Shown in pieces: positions 37,324 to 45,961 of a stretch of DNA of 64,000 bases. The notes under the pieces were generated by a model, which saw nothing but the letters and a program-made list of their open reading frames with translations, searched no databases and was not told the origin of the DNA. The number at the start of each line of letters is the position of its first letter. Positions within the stretch are counted from its first letter, which is position 1. The stretch comes from CAKKQX01 sp963734595 (GTDB taxonomy: Bacteria > Pseudomonadota > Gammaproteobacteria > Burkholderiales > SG8-41). The DNA lies in assembly GCA_963734595.1 (NCBI GenBank), contig CAVTHV010000026.1, positions 124,001-188,000 on the forward strand, given 5' to 3'. A program made the translations under genes and the position numbers.

Positions 37324-37631
37324 ATGACTTTAACCAAGGCCGAACTCGCAGACCTCTTGTTTGAAAAAGTAGGGTTCAACAAGCGTGAAGCCAAGGACAT
37401 GGTCGAATCGTTTTTCGAGGAAGTCCGGATGGCGCTGCAGAACAACAGCGGCGTGAAGTTGTCCGGCTTCGGCAACTTCCAGCTGCGCGACAAGCCGCAG
37501 CGTCCGGGCCGGAATCCCAAGACCGGCGAGGAGATTCCGATAACCGCACGGCGTGTGGTTACGTTTCACGCATCGCAGAAGCTGAAAGCGATGGTGGAAC
37601 AGCATTTCCATGGAACAAGTCACAGTCCTAA
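37324..37631 (+). CDS. ihfA: Integration host factor alpha subunit (stop codon displaced by one base)
   Basis: IHF bends DNA in recombination, replication and transcription. LTKAELADLLFEKVGFNKRE, FFEEVRMALQNNSGVKLSGF and the beta-arm RPGRNPKTGEEIPITARRVV are typical of the alpha subunit. As written, the frame runs on into the following merR gene to 37974. If one C is restored in AGTCCTAAGG (about 37628), IhfA ends at TAA after HGTSHSP, at the normal length of about 102 residues, and MerR gains its own frame. I therefore reject a fusion. Confidence 0.9.
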
Positions 37632-37974
37632 GGTTCAGCTGCCGCCGATCCCGGCGAAGCGCTACTTCACGATCGGCGAAGTCAGCGAGCTGTGCGGCGT
37701 CAAGCCGCACGTGCTGCGCTACTGGGAACAGGAATTCACCCAGCTGAAACCGGTCAAGCGCCGCGGCAACCGGCGCTATTACCAGCACCACGAAGTGCTG
37801 CTGATCCGCCGCATCCGCGAGCTGCTCTATGACCAGGGGTTTACCATCAGCGGCGCGCGCAACCGGCTCGACGAACTGATCGTCGAGGCCAAGCCGGCGC
37901 GGCCCGTGGTGCGCACCGGGCTCGCCTTCATGCGCAAGGAAATCAAGAGCATCATCGATCTGCTGCGCGCCTGA
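37610..37974 (+). CDS. MerR-family transcriptional regulator
   Basis: With one base restored near 37628 the ATG at 37610 starts MEQVTVPKVQLPPIPAKRYF, then the MerR winged-helix KRYFTIGEVSELCGVKPHVL, RYWEQEF and VKRRGNRRYYQHHEVLLIRR. About 121 residues, no metal-binding cysteine pattern. This is the short MerR protein that regularly follows ihfA in betaproteobacteria; its effector is unknown. It overlaps the end of ihfA by about 22 bp. Confidence 0.85.
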
Positions 37975-38024
37975 GTCAGCGCGCAGTTTCCGAAGTTTCC
38001 GTCCGGTCAGCGTCTTCTGCAGTC

Positions 38025-38033
38025 TGTTATAAT
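38025..38033 (+). promoter_or_regulatory. Extended -10 promoter of tRNA-Pro
   Basis: TGTTATAAT is a perfect extended -10 (TGnTATAAT), ending 8 bp before the tRNA 5' end. The -35 region (GGTCAG at 38005-38010) is weak, as expected for an extended -10 promoter. Confidence 0.75.
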
Positions 38034-38041
38034 TCTTTCCT

Positions 38042-38119
<78 letters not shown>

Positions 38120-38126
38120 GATTATC

Positions 38127-38155
38127 AAAGGGTTCCCACTACGGAACCCTTTTTT
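38127..38155 (+). terminator. Terminator of tRNA-Pro
   Basis: A 10-bp stem AAAGGGTTCC / GGAACCCTTT with a 6-nt loop and a run of six T, nine bases after the tRNA CCA. Confidence 0.93.
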
Positions 38156-38461
38156 ATTTCTGTCCCAGCTAGCCAGCGCGGTGGTTCGTCGACAGACGGG
38201 CATTCGGTTGAACCTCCCGCACGGAGCAGGTATTCACGAGGCCCGCAACGAGTTCTTTTTCAGTTTCTACGCCCGAAACCGCCCGATCAAGGCGAGCCGG
38301 ATACTTGGACCGTCTTTGACTTGTGTCAAAGTCCGCAGCCATGTCCGGAGTACTCTCCAAAAGGTAATTTAGGAAATTGCCCTTACGGGTCGTCGGCCGG
38401 ATCCCGTCCGCAGCGTGGACGGTATTGCGAGGCACAAACGTCGAAAGGAGAGAATCAGCCC
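38156..38461 (+). promoter_or_regulatory. Non-coding stretch with a perfect dyad upstream of the DUF2092 gene
   Basis: About 306 bp without a supported gene. At 38314-38331 there is a perfect 7-4-7 dyad, CTTTGAC-TTGT-GTCAAAG. It contains TTGAC-N4-GTCAA, the half-site spacing of CRP/FNR-family regulators. AAAGGAG lies 10 bp before the ATG of the next gene. The regulator is not known. Confidence 0.45.
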
Positions 38462-39301
38462 ATGAGATCAAACACCAAAGCGTGGCGTCAGCTATTCCGG
38501 ATCGCAGGCACCGCGGCGCTCCTGCTGGCGGCAGGCCTCGCCTATCCGCAACAGCCCGCACCCGCCAAAAAGGCGCCGCAGGCAGCCGCAATGACCGAGT
38601 CGCAAACCAAGGCAAACGAGATTCTGATGCACATGGCGGACTTTCTCAGCGGATCGCAGCGCTTCAGCGTCAGCGTGAACGCGGGTTACGACGCGGTGCA
38701 GAAGTCCGGACAGAAGATCGAGTTCGGCGAATCGCGCAAAGTCATCCTGAGCCGGCCGGACCGGCTGCGCGTGGAAGGCGAGCGCAGCGACGGGGCCAAG
38801 ATGCTCACTGTGTTCACCGGCAAGGAGATCATGCTGAGCGACGCGGCGAACAATGTCTATGCGATGGCGCCGCAGCCTGGCGGACTCGACGAGACCGTCA
38901 TCTATTTCGTCCGGGATCTTGGCATGCGTTTGCCGCTTGCGATGCTCCTGGTGACCCAGCTGCCGGCGGAATTGAAGGCCCGGGTGCGGTCGATCGAATA
39001 TGTGGAGAAGACGAAAATTCGCGGCGTCGCCTCCCATCATCTTGCCGCGCGCGGCGACGCGGTGGACTTCCAGGTCTGGGTGGCGGATGGTGACAAACCT
39101 TTCCCGCAGCGCGTCGTGATCACTTACAAGACGGCAAAGGGCCAGCCGCAGTTCTGGGCGGACTTGACCGACTGGAATCTTGCGCCCGCGATCACGGATT
39201 CGACGTTTCTGGCGAAGCCGCCGGACGGAGCACAGAAAATTGCGTTCGCGGCGCAGTTGGCAGCGGCCCGCAAGGCCTCTGCAAAGAAAGGAGCCAAGTG
39301 A
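38462..39301 (+). CDS. Secreted DUF2092-family protein
   Basis: 279 residues. A signal peptide (LFRIAGTAALLLAAGLAYPQ) and a Pro/Lys/Ala linker precede a LolA/LppX-like beta domain. Its features include ILMHMADFLSGSQRFSVSVN, GYDAVQKSGQKIEFGESRKV, LSRPDRLRVEGERSDGAKML, and KTKIRGVASHHLAARGDAVD. DUF2092 proteins are periplasmic and thought to bind lipid-like ligands by fold analogy; no function is shown. Its TGA overlaps the ATG of the Gly-rich gene, so the two are coupled. Confidence 0.75.
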   Translation: MRSNTKAWRQLFRIAGTAALLLAAGLAYPQQPAPAKKAPQAAAMTESQTKANEILMHMADFLSGSQRFSVSVNAGYDAVQKSGQKIEFGESRKVILSRPDRLRVEGERSDGAKMLTVFTGKEIMLSDAANNVYAMAPQPGGLDETVIYFVRDLGMRLPLAMLLVTQLPAELKARVRSIEYVEKTKIRGVASHHLAARGDAVDFQVWVADGDKPFPQRVVITYKTAKGQPQFWADLTDWNLAPAITDSTFLAKPPDGAQKIAFAAQLAAARKASAKKGAK

Positions 39302-40026
39302 TGAAGATCACGTCATGGTCTGGTGTCGGAGCGGTTCTCGCGGCGGTTGCTTTCATGCTCGGCCTCGTTAGCGAGGTGGATGCTGCGCGAGCGGGTGGGG
39401 GTGGGGGTGGCGGTGCCCGTGGAGGCGGTGGCGCCTCCCGTGGAGGTGGCGGCGGAATGTCCCGTAGCGGCCCCGCGGCCGGTGGAGGTTTTTCCGGCGG
39501 TGGTGCGCAACGCGGTGGCGGGGCTGCCGCGCAGGGTGGCGGTCAGCGGCAGGCTGCGGCCGGCGGTGGTCAGCGGCCGGCTGCGTCTGGCGACAGACAG
39601 CAAGGCCGGCAGGAGTCCCAGGGCCAGCGACAGGACGCATCGAACCAGAATCAGTCCCAGCGCCAGGGCGCGGCACAGCAGAGGCAGAGCACCCGCTCGA
39701 CAAACGTCAGCAATGTGCAGCAGAACAACTACTACGGCGGCGGTGGCGGTTGCTATGACTGCGGGCACTGGGACAGCAGCGACGCGGCTGCCGGCTTCGT
39801 GGTTGGTGCAATCGTTGGGGGGGCGGTGGTTGCCGCGAACCAGCCGACTACGACGACCGTGGTCACTACGGCACCGGCGCCGGCGCCCGTGCCCCCGCCG
39901 TGCAACGTCGCCCCGATCCCCGTGAGCGGCGTGCCGTACCATCACTGCGGCGCGACCTGGTATACGGCAGGCTATGCCAGCAGTGGCGTGGTGTACATGC
40001 CGGTTCCTCCTCCGCCGGGATATTAA
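39301..40026 (+). CDS. Secreted glycine/glutamine-rich low-complexity protein
   Basis: 241 residues with a signal peptide ending near VDAARA. Residues of about 30-95 are Gly/Ser/Arg-rich, and about 95-140 Gln/Arg/Ser-rich. Next come NNYYGGGGGCYDCGHWDSSD and a glycine-zipper-like helix, AAAGFVVGAIVGGAVVAANQ. After a Thr/Pro/Ala-rich linker there is a compact end with VPYHHCGATWYTAGYASSG and PVPPPPGY. Cys, His and Tyr are confined to two small islands, which suggests a metal or redox site. Partner of the DUF2092 protein by overlap. No function is known to me. Confidence 0.75.
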   Translation: MKITSWSGVGAVLAAVAFMLGLVSEVDAARAGGGGGGGARGGGGASRGGGGGMSRSGPAAGGGFSGGGAQRGGGAAAQGGGQRQAAAGGGQRPAASGDRQQGRQESQGQRQDASNQNQSQRQGAAQQRQSTRSTNVSNVQQNNYYGGGGGCYDCGHWDSSDAAAGFVVGAIVGGAVVAANQPTTTTVVTTAPAPAPVPPPCNVAPIPVSGVPYHHCGATWYTAGYASSGVVYMPVPPPPGY

Positions 40027-40045
40027 GAGCTCCTGTCGGAATCAC

Positions 40046-40110
40046 TTCCCTCTCCCCCGCTTGCGGGGGAGAGCCTGCGTAGGGAGGGGGCCGGGCAGGG
40101 TGAGGGGTTG
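40046..40110 (+). repeat. REP-like palindromic phrase repeat
   Basis: CTCTCCCCC and GGGGGAGAG (40050-40058 and 40065-40073) form a strong hairpin closed by GCTTGC. It is followed by degenerate copies of the phrase (GGGAGGGGG, GGGTGAGGGG). It sits 20 bp after the stop of the Gly-rich gene, with no T-run. Confidence 0.7.
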
Positions 40111-40137
40111 CTAAGGTAGCTGTTGGTGGGAAACAAC

Positions 40138-41451
40138 ATGTCATTCGAGAAAGACGACCGGCACGCTGAGCATGCCGAGTCGCCGAATCAGCCGGAGGTG
40201 AGGCAGTTGACGCGCGATACTTTCGCGCTGGTCCTCGCCGGCGGGCGCGGCGCCCGCCTGCACGAACTGACCACCTGGCGCGCGAAGCCGGCCGCGCCGT
40301 TCGGCGGGAAATTCCGCATTATCGATTTCACACTCTCGAATTGCGTGAATTCGGGTATCCGCCGCATCGGCGTGGCGACTCAATACAAGGCGCACAGCCT
40401 GATCCGCCACATCCAGCGCGGCTGGAGCTTTCTCGACGGCCGCTTCGAGGAATTCATCGAGTTGCTGCCGGCACAGCAGCAGACGGGAGAGACCTGGTAT
40501 AGAGGCACTGCCGATGCGGTGTTCCAGAACCTCGGGGTGGTGCGCCGGCATTCGCCAAAATATGTGCTCGTGCTCTCGGGCGACCATATCTACAAAATGG
40601 ACTATGGCCGCATGATCGCTTTTCACGTGACCAGCCAAGCCGATATGACGGTAGGGTGCGTGGAAGTGCCGCTGCGGGATGCGCTCGGCTTCGGCGTCAT
40701 GGGGGTCGACGGGGACGACCGCGTGACGAGCTTCACCGAAAAGCCGGCCCAGCCTCAGCCGATCCCGGGGCAGCCCGACAACGCGCTGGCCAGCATGGGA
40801 ATTTACGTGTTCAATGCCCAGTTCCTTTACGAACAACTGATACGCGACGCCGACGACCCGGGTTCGTCGCACGATTTCGGCAAAGACGTGATTCCCTACA
40901 TCGCGGCCCGCTACCGGGTGTATGCGCATCGCTTCGGCGAAAGCTGCGTCGGCACCAAGGCCGGAGACAGGCCGTATTGGCGCGATGTCGGCACGGTCGA
41001 TGCCTATTGGGAAGCCAACACGGAGCTCACCAAGGTGGTGCCGGAGTTCAACATGTACGACCGCGACTGGCCGATCTGGACCTACCAGGACCAGTTGCCG
41101 CCTGCGAAATTCGTGTTCGACGACGACGACCGGCGCGGCATGGCCATCGATTCGCTGGTGTCCGGGGGCTGTATTGTCAGCGGAGCGACGGTGCGCCGCT
41201 CGCTGTTGTTCTCCGACGTCCGCATCGAGAGCGGCAGCCTGATCGAGGATTCGGTGATACTCCCGAATGCACGGATTGGCAGCAACGTGGTGCTGAAGCG
41301 GGTCGTCACGGACCGCGGGTGCGAAGTCGGCGACGGCACCGAAATCGGCGTCGACCCGGCGCGCGACCGGCAGCGCTTTCGCGTCACGGAAAAAGGAATC
41401 ACCCTGGTTACGCCGGAGATGCTGGGACAGAAGGTCTACTACGTCAGATGA
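40138..41451 (+). CDS. glgC: Glucose-1-phosphate adenylyltransferase (first GlgC copy)
   Basis: It makes ADP-glucose for glycogen synthesis. About 437 residues, intact. Nucleotidyltransferase start FALVLAGGRGARLHELTTWR with AKPAAPFGGKFRIIDFTLSN, regulatory and catalytic segments RGTADAVFQNLG, LVLSGDHIYKMDYGRMIAFH and VPLRDALGFGVMGVD, FTEKPAQP, the YWRDVGTVDAYWEAN motif, then a left-handed beta-helix domain. It stands alone, about 22 kb from the glg cluster and its paralogue. Start chosen at MSFEKDD; an in-frame codon 15 bp upstream is possible. Confidence 0.93.
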   Translation: MSFEKDDRHAEHAESPNQPEVRQLTRDTFALVLAGGRGARLHELTTWRAKPAAPFGGKFRIIDFTLSNCVNSGIRRIGVATQYKAHSLIRHIQRGWSFLDGRFEEFIELLPAQQQTGETWYRGTADAVFQNLGVVRRHSPKYVLVLSGDHIYKMDYGRMIAFHVTSQADMTVGCVEVPLRDALGFGVMGVDGDDRVTSFTEKPAQPQPIPGQPDNALASMGIYVFNAQFLYEQLIRDADDPGSSHDFGKDVIPYIAARYRVYAHRFGESCVGTKAGDRPYWRDVGTVDAYWEANTELTKVVPEFNMYDRDWPIWTYQDQLPPAKFVFDDDDRRGMAIDSLVSGGCIVSGATVRRSLLFSDVRIESGSLIEDSVILPNARIGSNVVLKRVVTDRGCEVGDGTEIGVDPARDRQRFRVTEKGITLVTPEMLGQKVYYVR

Positions 41452-41518
41452 CGAGGCCAAATGGCGGGTATCAGAGCGAACCGGCGTCATCGGAAATGTG
41501 CGTGTCCATTTTGCAGGT

Positions 41519-41536
41519 ATTAGACCAAAGTCTAAT
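41519..41536. promoter_or_regulatory. Perfect 7-4-7 dyad between glgC and the next gene
   Basis: ATTAGAC-CAAA-GTCTAAT is a perfect inverted repeat 68 bp after the glgC stop and 159 bp before the next start. The symmetry and AT-ends suit a LuxR/FixJ-type or LysR-type response regulator. The identity of the regulator and which gene it serves are not visible. Confidence 0.45.
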
Positions 41537-41694
41537 TGGCCTGATGCGCGGTACAGGTTAAAACTACAGGGGCACTAAAAACTCGATAACGAAGTAACGA
41601 GCAAATCGTAAGAGTGATCAGGGACTTCCGCCGGCCTTCCATGCGCCGGAGAATTTTTCTTAACGCAAGAAAACTTGTTTAAAGGGATACAACT

Positions 41695-42177
41695 ATGCGC
41701 ACTAAATTGATGATTTGCGGATTTCTATTTTCCTTATTGGCGTTGACTTTGCCACAGATGTCGTTTGCCGCGGAGCAAGCTGCGAATCAAAAGGTTACGG
41801 GTCAGGACCTGAACGCCCCCCCGGATGCAACCATTGACTTCGAGGCGACGCAGATGCGTTTGATTCTCGGCGGGGCGAAAGGCAAGGGCGTTTTGCACTT
41901 CCAGGGCAAAGACTATCCGTTCACCATGGAAGCCGTATCGGTCGGTGGCGTCGGCTACAGCGAAGTCGCGGGCACGGGTACTGTGCATTACCTGAAAAAG
42001 GTTGAAGATTTCGGGGGCAGGTACAACGCCGTTGGCGCCGGTGCGGTGGTAGGCGGCGGGAAGGGGGCGTCCACCTTCGAGAACGGAAAAGGGGTGGTCG
42101 TCAGCACGAAGGCGAAGGCCACCGGCCTGGCGCTTAACCTTGGCGCCAGTTCTGCCACCATCACTCTCGGAAATTAA
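41695..42177 (+). CDS. Small exported protein, DUF1134/EipA-like
   Basis: 160 residues. A clear signal peptide (ICGFLFSLLALTLPQMSFA then A-E-Q) precedes a Gly-rich beta domain: RLILGGAKGKGVLHFQGKDY, PFTMEAVSVGGVGYSEVAGT, FGGRYNAVGAGAVVGGGKGA, and GLALNLGASSATITLGN. The SVGGVG and GRY patterns recall DUF1134/EipA envelope proteins, though the match is partial. Single gene; about 240 bp upstream hold the dyad at 41519. No function assigned. Confidence 0.6.
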   Translation: MRTKLMICGFLFSLLALTLPQMSFAAEQAANQKVTGQDLNAPPDATIDFEATQMRLILGGAKGKGVLHFQGKDYPFTMEAVSVGGVGYSEVAGTGTVHYLKKVEDFGGRYNAVGAGAVVGGGKGASTFENGKGVVVSTKAKATGLALNLGASSATITLGN

Positions 42178-42443
42178 TAACAGCGCGCGCACGTCATCGC
42201 TAACCGGCCGGGGCTGCAACGTCAATTGGGTGGTCCCGCGCCGGTGTTTCAATCTCCCCTGCCTTAGTCTGTTAAGGTGTACCTGCAAGGGATGTCCCGG
42301 GTGTTTCAGACTTCGGCGGCTCGAAGCTATCGATTGTGATACGCTGGAAGTGGTTGAATGCGTCTGTAATGAAGAATGTGGTAAGGGTTTGGACGCCGCT
42401 GTGAGCGTTCCCTGTTATTCGCACATTTCGTCAGGCTTTATAA

Positions 42444-43130
42444 ATGTCAACTGCGCCTCTGATCGCCTGCCACGAATGCGATTTGCTGCAGCGTGAAACA
42501 CCGCTGCCGCGCGGCGGCGTCGCTCGCTGCGGGCGTTGTGGCGCGACGCTTTACCGCAGCCATCCCGAGAGCCTCGAGCGCACCTTTGCGCTCACCGTCG
42601 GGGCCATCATGCTGTTCGCAATCGCGAATGCCTTTCCCATTGTCGGGTTGCAGTTGCAGGGGCAGCTTATTCAGACTACGCTCTTCAATACCGTGCGCAC
42701 CCTTTATGATGAAGACATGAAGTCGGTCGCCGCACTGGTGTTCGTGACGACTATCGCGATGCCGGCGCTCGAACTGTTCGCGATGACGTACCTGTTGCTG
42801 CCGCTGCGGACGGGACGGGTGCCGCCGCACTTTGCGGTTCGTGTTCCGCATGCTGCAGGCCGTGCGGCCGTGGGGCATGGTGGAGGTATTCATGCTCGGC
42901 GTGCTGGTCTCCCTCGTCAAGCTCGCGCATCTGGCAGGCGTGGTGCCGGGAATCGCCTGTGGTCTTTCGCCGCGCTGATGCTGGTGATGACCGCGATGGC
43001 CGCAGTGTTCGATCCGCGCGCATTGTGGGCGAAGCGAGCCGCATACGGTGAAGCAGCCAGCGACCGCCGCCAAGCTCGGCCTTCTCGTCTGTCATGCGTG
43101 TGGCCTGCTGTCGCGGGCAGCACCGCATAG
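42444..43130 (+). CDS. pqiA: Paraquat-inducible protein A, first copy (frameshifted)
   Basis: PqiA is the inner-membrane component working with the PqiB MCE tunnel in lipid transport. An N-terminal zinc-ribbon (CHECDLLQ ... CGRCGATLYR) is followed by TM segments: FALTVGAIMLFAIANAFPIV, then LVFVTTIAMPALELFAMTYL. Two indels (about 42835 and 42957) bracket RMLQAVRPWGMVEVFMLGVL in another frame. As written the frame ends at 43130 inside the next gene. A coupled GTGA at 43048-43051, as between pqiB and pqiC, is the more likely natural end, so the 3' end is uncertain. Confidence 0.8.
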   Translation: MSTAPLIACHECDLLQRETPLPRGGVARCGRCGATLYRSHPESLERTFALTVGAIMLFAIANAFPIVGLQLQGQLIQTTLFNTVRTLYDEDMKSVAALVFVTTIAMPALELFAMTYLLLPLRTGRVPPHFAVRVPHAAGRAAVGHGGGIHARRAGLPRQARASGRRGAGNRLWSFAALMLVMTAMAAVFDPRALWAKRAAYGEAASDRRQARPSRLSCVWPAVAGSTA

Positions 43131-43677
43131 CCACGAGCAGTGCTGCCCGCGCTGCGGCGCGCATTTGCACTTCCGCAAACCGGACAGTATTGCCCGCACC
43201 TGGGCGCTGTTGATCGCCGCCATCATTCTCTACATCCCGGCCAACGTGCTGCCGATGATGCACACGAGTTCGCTGTTCGGCTCGCAATCGGACACCATCA
43301 TGAGCGGCGTCGTCTATTTCTGGACATCGGGCTCGTGGTACCTCGCGCTGATCATCTTTTTCGCCAGCATCATGGTGCCGCTGCTCAAAATGATCGCGCT
43401 TGTGCTGCTGCTGGTATCGGTGCAGTTGCGTTCGCGCTGGCAACAGAGCCAGCGTGCGCGGCTCTACCGGCTGGTGGAATTCGTCGGCCGCTGGTCGATG
43501 CTCGACATCTATGTCGTCGCGGTGATCGTCGCGCTGGTGCAATTGAAGGCGCTGGCGACCATCGAGCCCGGCCCGGGCGCGATGGCATTCGGCGCGGTGG
43601 TGGTGCTGACGATGTTCGCGGCGATGGCGTTCGACCCGCGCCTGATCTGGGATCCCGTGGAGAAAAACGATGGCTGA
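43048..43677 (+). CDS. pqiA: Paraquat-inducible protein A, second copy
   Basis: 209 residues from GTG 43048. Zinc-ribbon CHACGLLSR...CCPRCGAHLHFRKPDSI, then four TM segments, among them TWALLIAAIILYIPANVLPM, YLALIIFFASIMVPLLKMIA, and FVGRWSMLDIYVVAVIVALV. E. coli PqiA is one protein with two such halves; here the halves are separate consecutive genes. Its end overlaps pqiB by 8 bp. Confidence 0.88.
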   Translation: MKQPATAAKLGLLVCHACGLLSRAAPHSHEQCCPRCGAHLHFRKPDSIARTWALLIAAIILYIPANVLPMMHTSSLFGSQSDTIMSGVVYFWTSGSWYLALIIFFASIMVPLLKMIALVLLLVSVQLRSRWQQSQRARLYRLVEFVGRWSMLDIYVVAVIVALVQLKALATIEPGPGAMAFGAVVVLTMFAAMAFDPRLIWDPVEKNDG

Positions 43678-45319
43678 AACATCCGCAGCAGGCCTGAATT
43701 CCGCGAATATTGCCCGAGGCGATCGCAGCGCCGAGATCGGGCCGCTGCGATCCAACTTGGTGTGGATCATCCCGCTGGTCGCAGCGCTGATCGGCGGCTG
43801 GCTTGCGGTCAAGGCCATCATCGATAAGGGGCCGGTCATTACCATCAGCTTCAAGACTGCCGAGGGCCTCGAGGCCGGCAAGACCAAGCTCAAGTACAAG
43901 AACGTCGACGTCGGCCTCGTGACAAGCGTCGCGCTGTCTCCAGATGCCAAGCGTGTGATCGCTACGGCCGAGCTGGGAAAGAATGCCGCCCCCTATCTCG
44001 TGGAGGACACGCGGTTCTGGGTGGAGCGTCCGCGCATCTCCGGCGGCAGCGTTTCCGGACTCGGCACGTTGCTCTCCGGTTCCTATATTGGCGTCGATAT
44101 CGGCGCTTCTTCAAAAAAACGGCATGACTTCGTGGGGCTCGAAGAAGCGCCGGTTATCGCCAGCGACGTGCCGGGCCGCGAGTTCGTGCTGAAAAGCGAG
44201 GACATCGGGTCCTTGAATGTCGGCTCCCCCATTTTTTTCCGGCGTCTTCAAGTCGGGCAGATCACCGCCTACGACCTCGACAAGGATGGCAATGGCGTGA
44301 CGCTCAAGATTTTCGTTCGTTCGCCGTTCGACAAATTCGTCACCACCAACGCCCGGTTCTGGCATGCGAGCGGGATCGACGTCACGCTGGATTCGACCGG
44401 CATCAAGGTCGATACGCAGTCGTTGATGGCGATCCTGATCGGCGGCATTGCGTTCGAGACGCCACACGGGGCGGGGACCCCGCCGGCGGCGGAGTCGAAC
44501 GCGACATTTACGTTGTTCGCCAATCGGGGCGCGGCATTGAAGAACCCGGAGCGCGATGTCTTGCCGGTTGTTATGGTGTTCCGCGAATCGGTGCGTGGAC
44601 TCGCGGTAGGGGCACCTGTTGACTTCCGCGGCATCGTGGTCGGCGAGGTCGTCGCGATCAACCTCGATATCGATCCGGTCACCCGGCAAATCGTCGTGCC
44701 GGTCAGCGTAAACCTCTATCCCGAACGCATGCGTTCGCGATCGCTGAAGTCGGTCGCCACTACCCAGAAACTGCTTGCTCTTGACTCTGCCAAACCCGGC
44801 AGCCAGCTGCAGTCCGTCCGCGGCATGGTGGCCCGCGGCCTGCGCGCGCAGTTGCGCACCGGTAACCTGCTTACGGGGCAGCTCTACATTGCGGCCGATT
44901 TCTTTCCTGACGCGTCCAAGGTGAACCTGGACGTGAGCAAGAGCCCGCTCGAGTTCCCGACGATTCAAAGTGGCCTGCGGGAACTGCAGGCGATGATTGC
45001 GCGCATCGCGGAGAAAATCGAGAAATTCCCGCTGGAAGAGGTGGGCGCCGACCTGCGGCAGACGCTGAAGAGCGCAGACAAGCTGATGCAACGGCTCGAT
45101 ACCGAACTCACGCCGGAGGCGACCGCCGCGATGGTGGAAGCGCGCAAGGCACTGGCAAGCGCAGACCGGGTCCTCAGCAACGACTCGTCCCTGCAACAAA
45201 ATACGCGCGAAATGATGCGCGAGATTGCGCGTGCGGCCCAGGCTTTCCGCAATCTCGCCGATTATCTTGAACGCCATCCCGAAGCTTTGATCAGCGGCAA
45301 GAAGGAGGAACAAAAGTGA
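43670..45319 (+). CDS. pqiB: PqiB-type MCE-domain protein
   Basis: 549 residues. One N-terminal TM (LVWIIPLVAALIGGWLAVKA) precedes three MCE domains (VITISFKTAEGLEAGKTKLK; SLNVGSPIFFRRLQVGQITA; VMVFRESVRGLAVGAPVDFR). A long C-terminal helical region (LQAMIARIAEKIEKFPLEEV) follows, expected to form the periplasm-spanning needle. PqiB carries lipid between the inner and outer membranes. Overlaps pqiC by GTGA. Intact. Confidence 0.93.
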   Translation: MAETSAAGLNSANIARGDRSAEIGPLRSNLVWIIPLVAALIGGWLAVKAIIDKGPVITISFKTAEGLEAGKTKLKYKNVDVGLVTSVALSPDAKRVIATAELGKNAAPYLVEDTRFWVERPRISGGSVSGLGTLLSGSYIGVDIGASSKKRHDFVGLEEAPVIASDVPGREFVLKSEDIGSLNVGSPIFFRRLQVGQITAYDLDKDGNGVTLKIFVRSPFDKFVTTNARFWHASGIDVTLDSTGIKVDTQSLMAILIGGIAFETPHGAGTPPAAESNATFTLFANRGAALKNPERDVLPVVMVFRESVRGLAVGAPVDFRGIVVGEVVAINLDIDPVTRQIVVPVSVNLYPERMRSRSLKSVATTQKLLALDSAKPGSQLQSVRGMVARGLRAQLRTGNLLTGQLYIAADFFPDASKVNLDVSKSPLEFPTIQSGLRELQAMIARIAEKIEKFPLEEVGADLRQTLKSADKLMQRLDTELTPEATAAMVEARKALASADRVLSNDSSLQQNTREMMREIARAAQAFRNLADYLERHPEALISGKKEEQK

Positions 45320-45897
45320 TACGCCAACCTGCGATCATGGTGCTGGCGCTGGCGATGGCGGTGCTCGCTGGCTGCGGCACTTCACCCAAAGTCAATTTCT
45401 ATACGTTGAGTTCCGGCGCCGCATCGGAACGCCCGGAAGCCAGGGCGACGTATGTGGTCGCGATCGGCCCGGTAACCGTGCCGGACGTGGTGGACCGTCC
45501 GCAGTTCGTAACGAGTGCCGGCGCCAACCAGGTCACGATCGATGAATTCGCGCGCTGGGCCGAACCGTTGAGGAGCCAGATTCCGCGCATCATCGCCGCC
45601 GACCTCACGCAGTTGCTGGGCGGCGCGTATGTTTTTGCCTATCCGCAGAGCGATAACGTCGATCCGGACTACAAGGTGCTCATCGACGTGCAGCGCTTCG
45701 ATTCAGTGCCGGGTGATGCGGCAACGGTAGAAGTGCTGTGGACAGTGCGGCCGAAAGGTGGTGCGCTCAAAACGGGGCGCGCCGTGGCTCGCGAGCCGGC
45801 GGGCGGCGCCGGCTACGATGCGCTGGTTGCGGCCCATGGGCGGGCGCTGGCGGCAATCAGCCGGGACATCGCCGGGGCAATTCGTCCGTCAAAGTAA
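45316..45897 (+). CDS. pqiC: PqiC-type outer-membrane lipoprotein
   Basis: 193 residues from GTG 45316. Signal peptide with lipobox AVLAGC, then the ABC-transporter auxiliary (DUF330/PqiC) domain: VNFYTLSSGA, VVAIGPVTVPDVVDRPQFVT, EFARWAEPLRSQIPRIIAAD and DYKVLIDVQRFDSVPGDAAT. It anchors the PqiB needle at the outer membrane. Last gene of the operon. Confidence 0.92.
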   Translation: MIRQPAIMVLALAMAVLAGCGTSPKVNFYTLSSGAASERPEARATYVVAIGPVTVPDVVDRPQFVTSAGANQVTIDEFARWAEPLRSQIPRIIAADLTQLLGGAYVFAYPQSDNVDPDYKVLIDVQRFDSVPGDAATVEVLWTVRPKGGALKTGRAVAREPAGGAGYDALVAAHGRALAAISRDIAGAIRPSK

Positions 45898-45961
45898 CAT
45901 CGGGCCGTTCTTTTCTTTGGCTGTCCCGAAAAGTCATCTTTGATCGGTGCGCGTGCATCAT

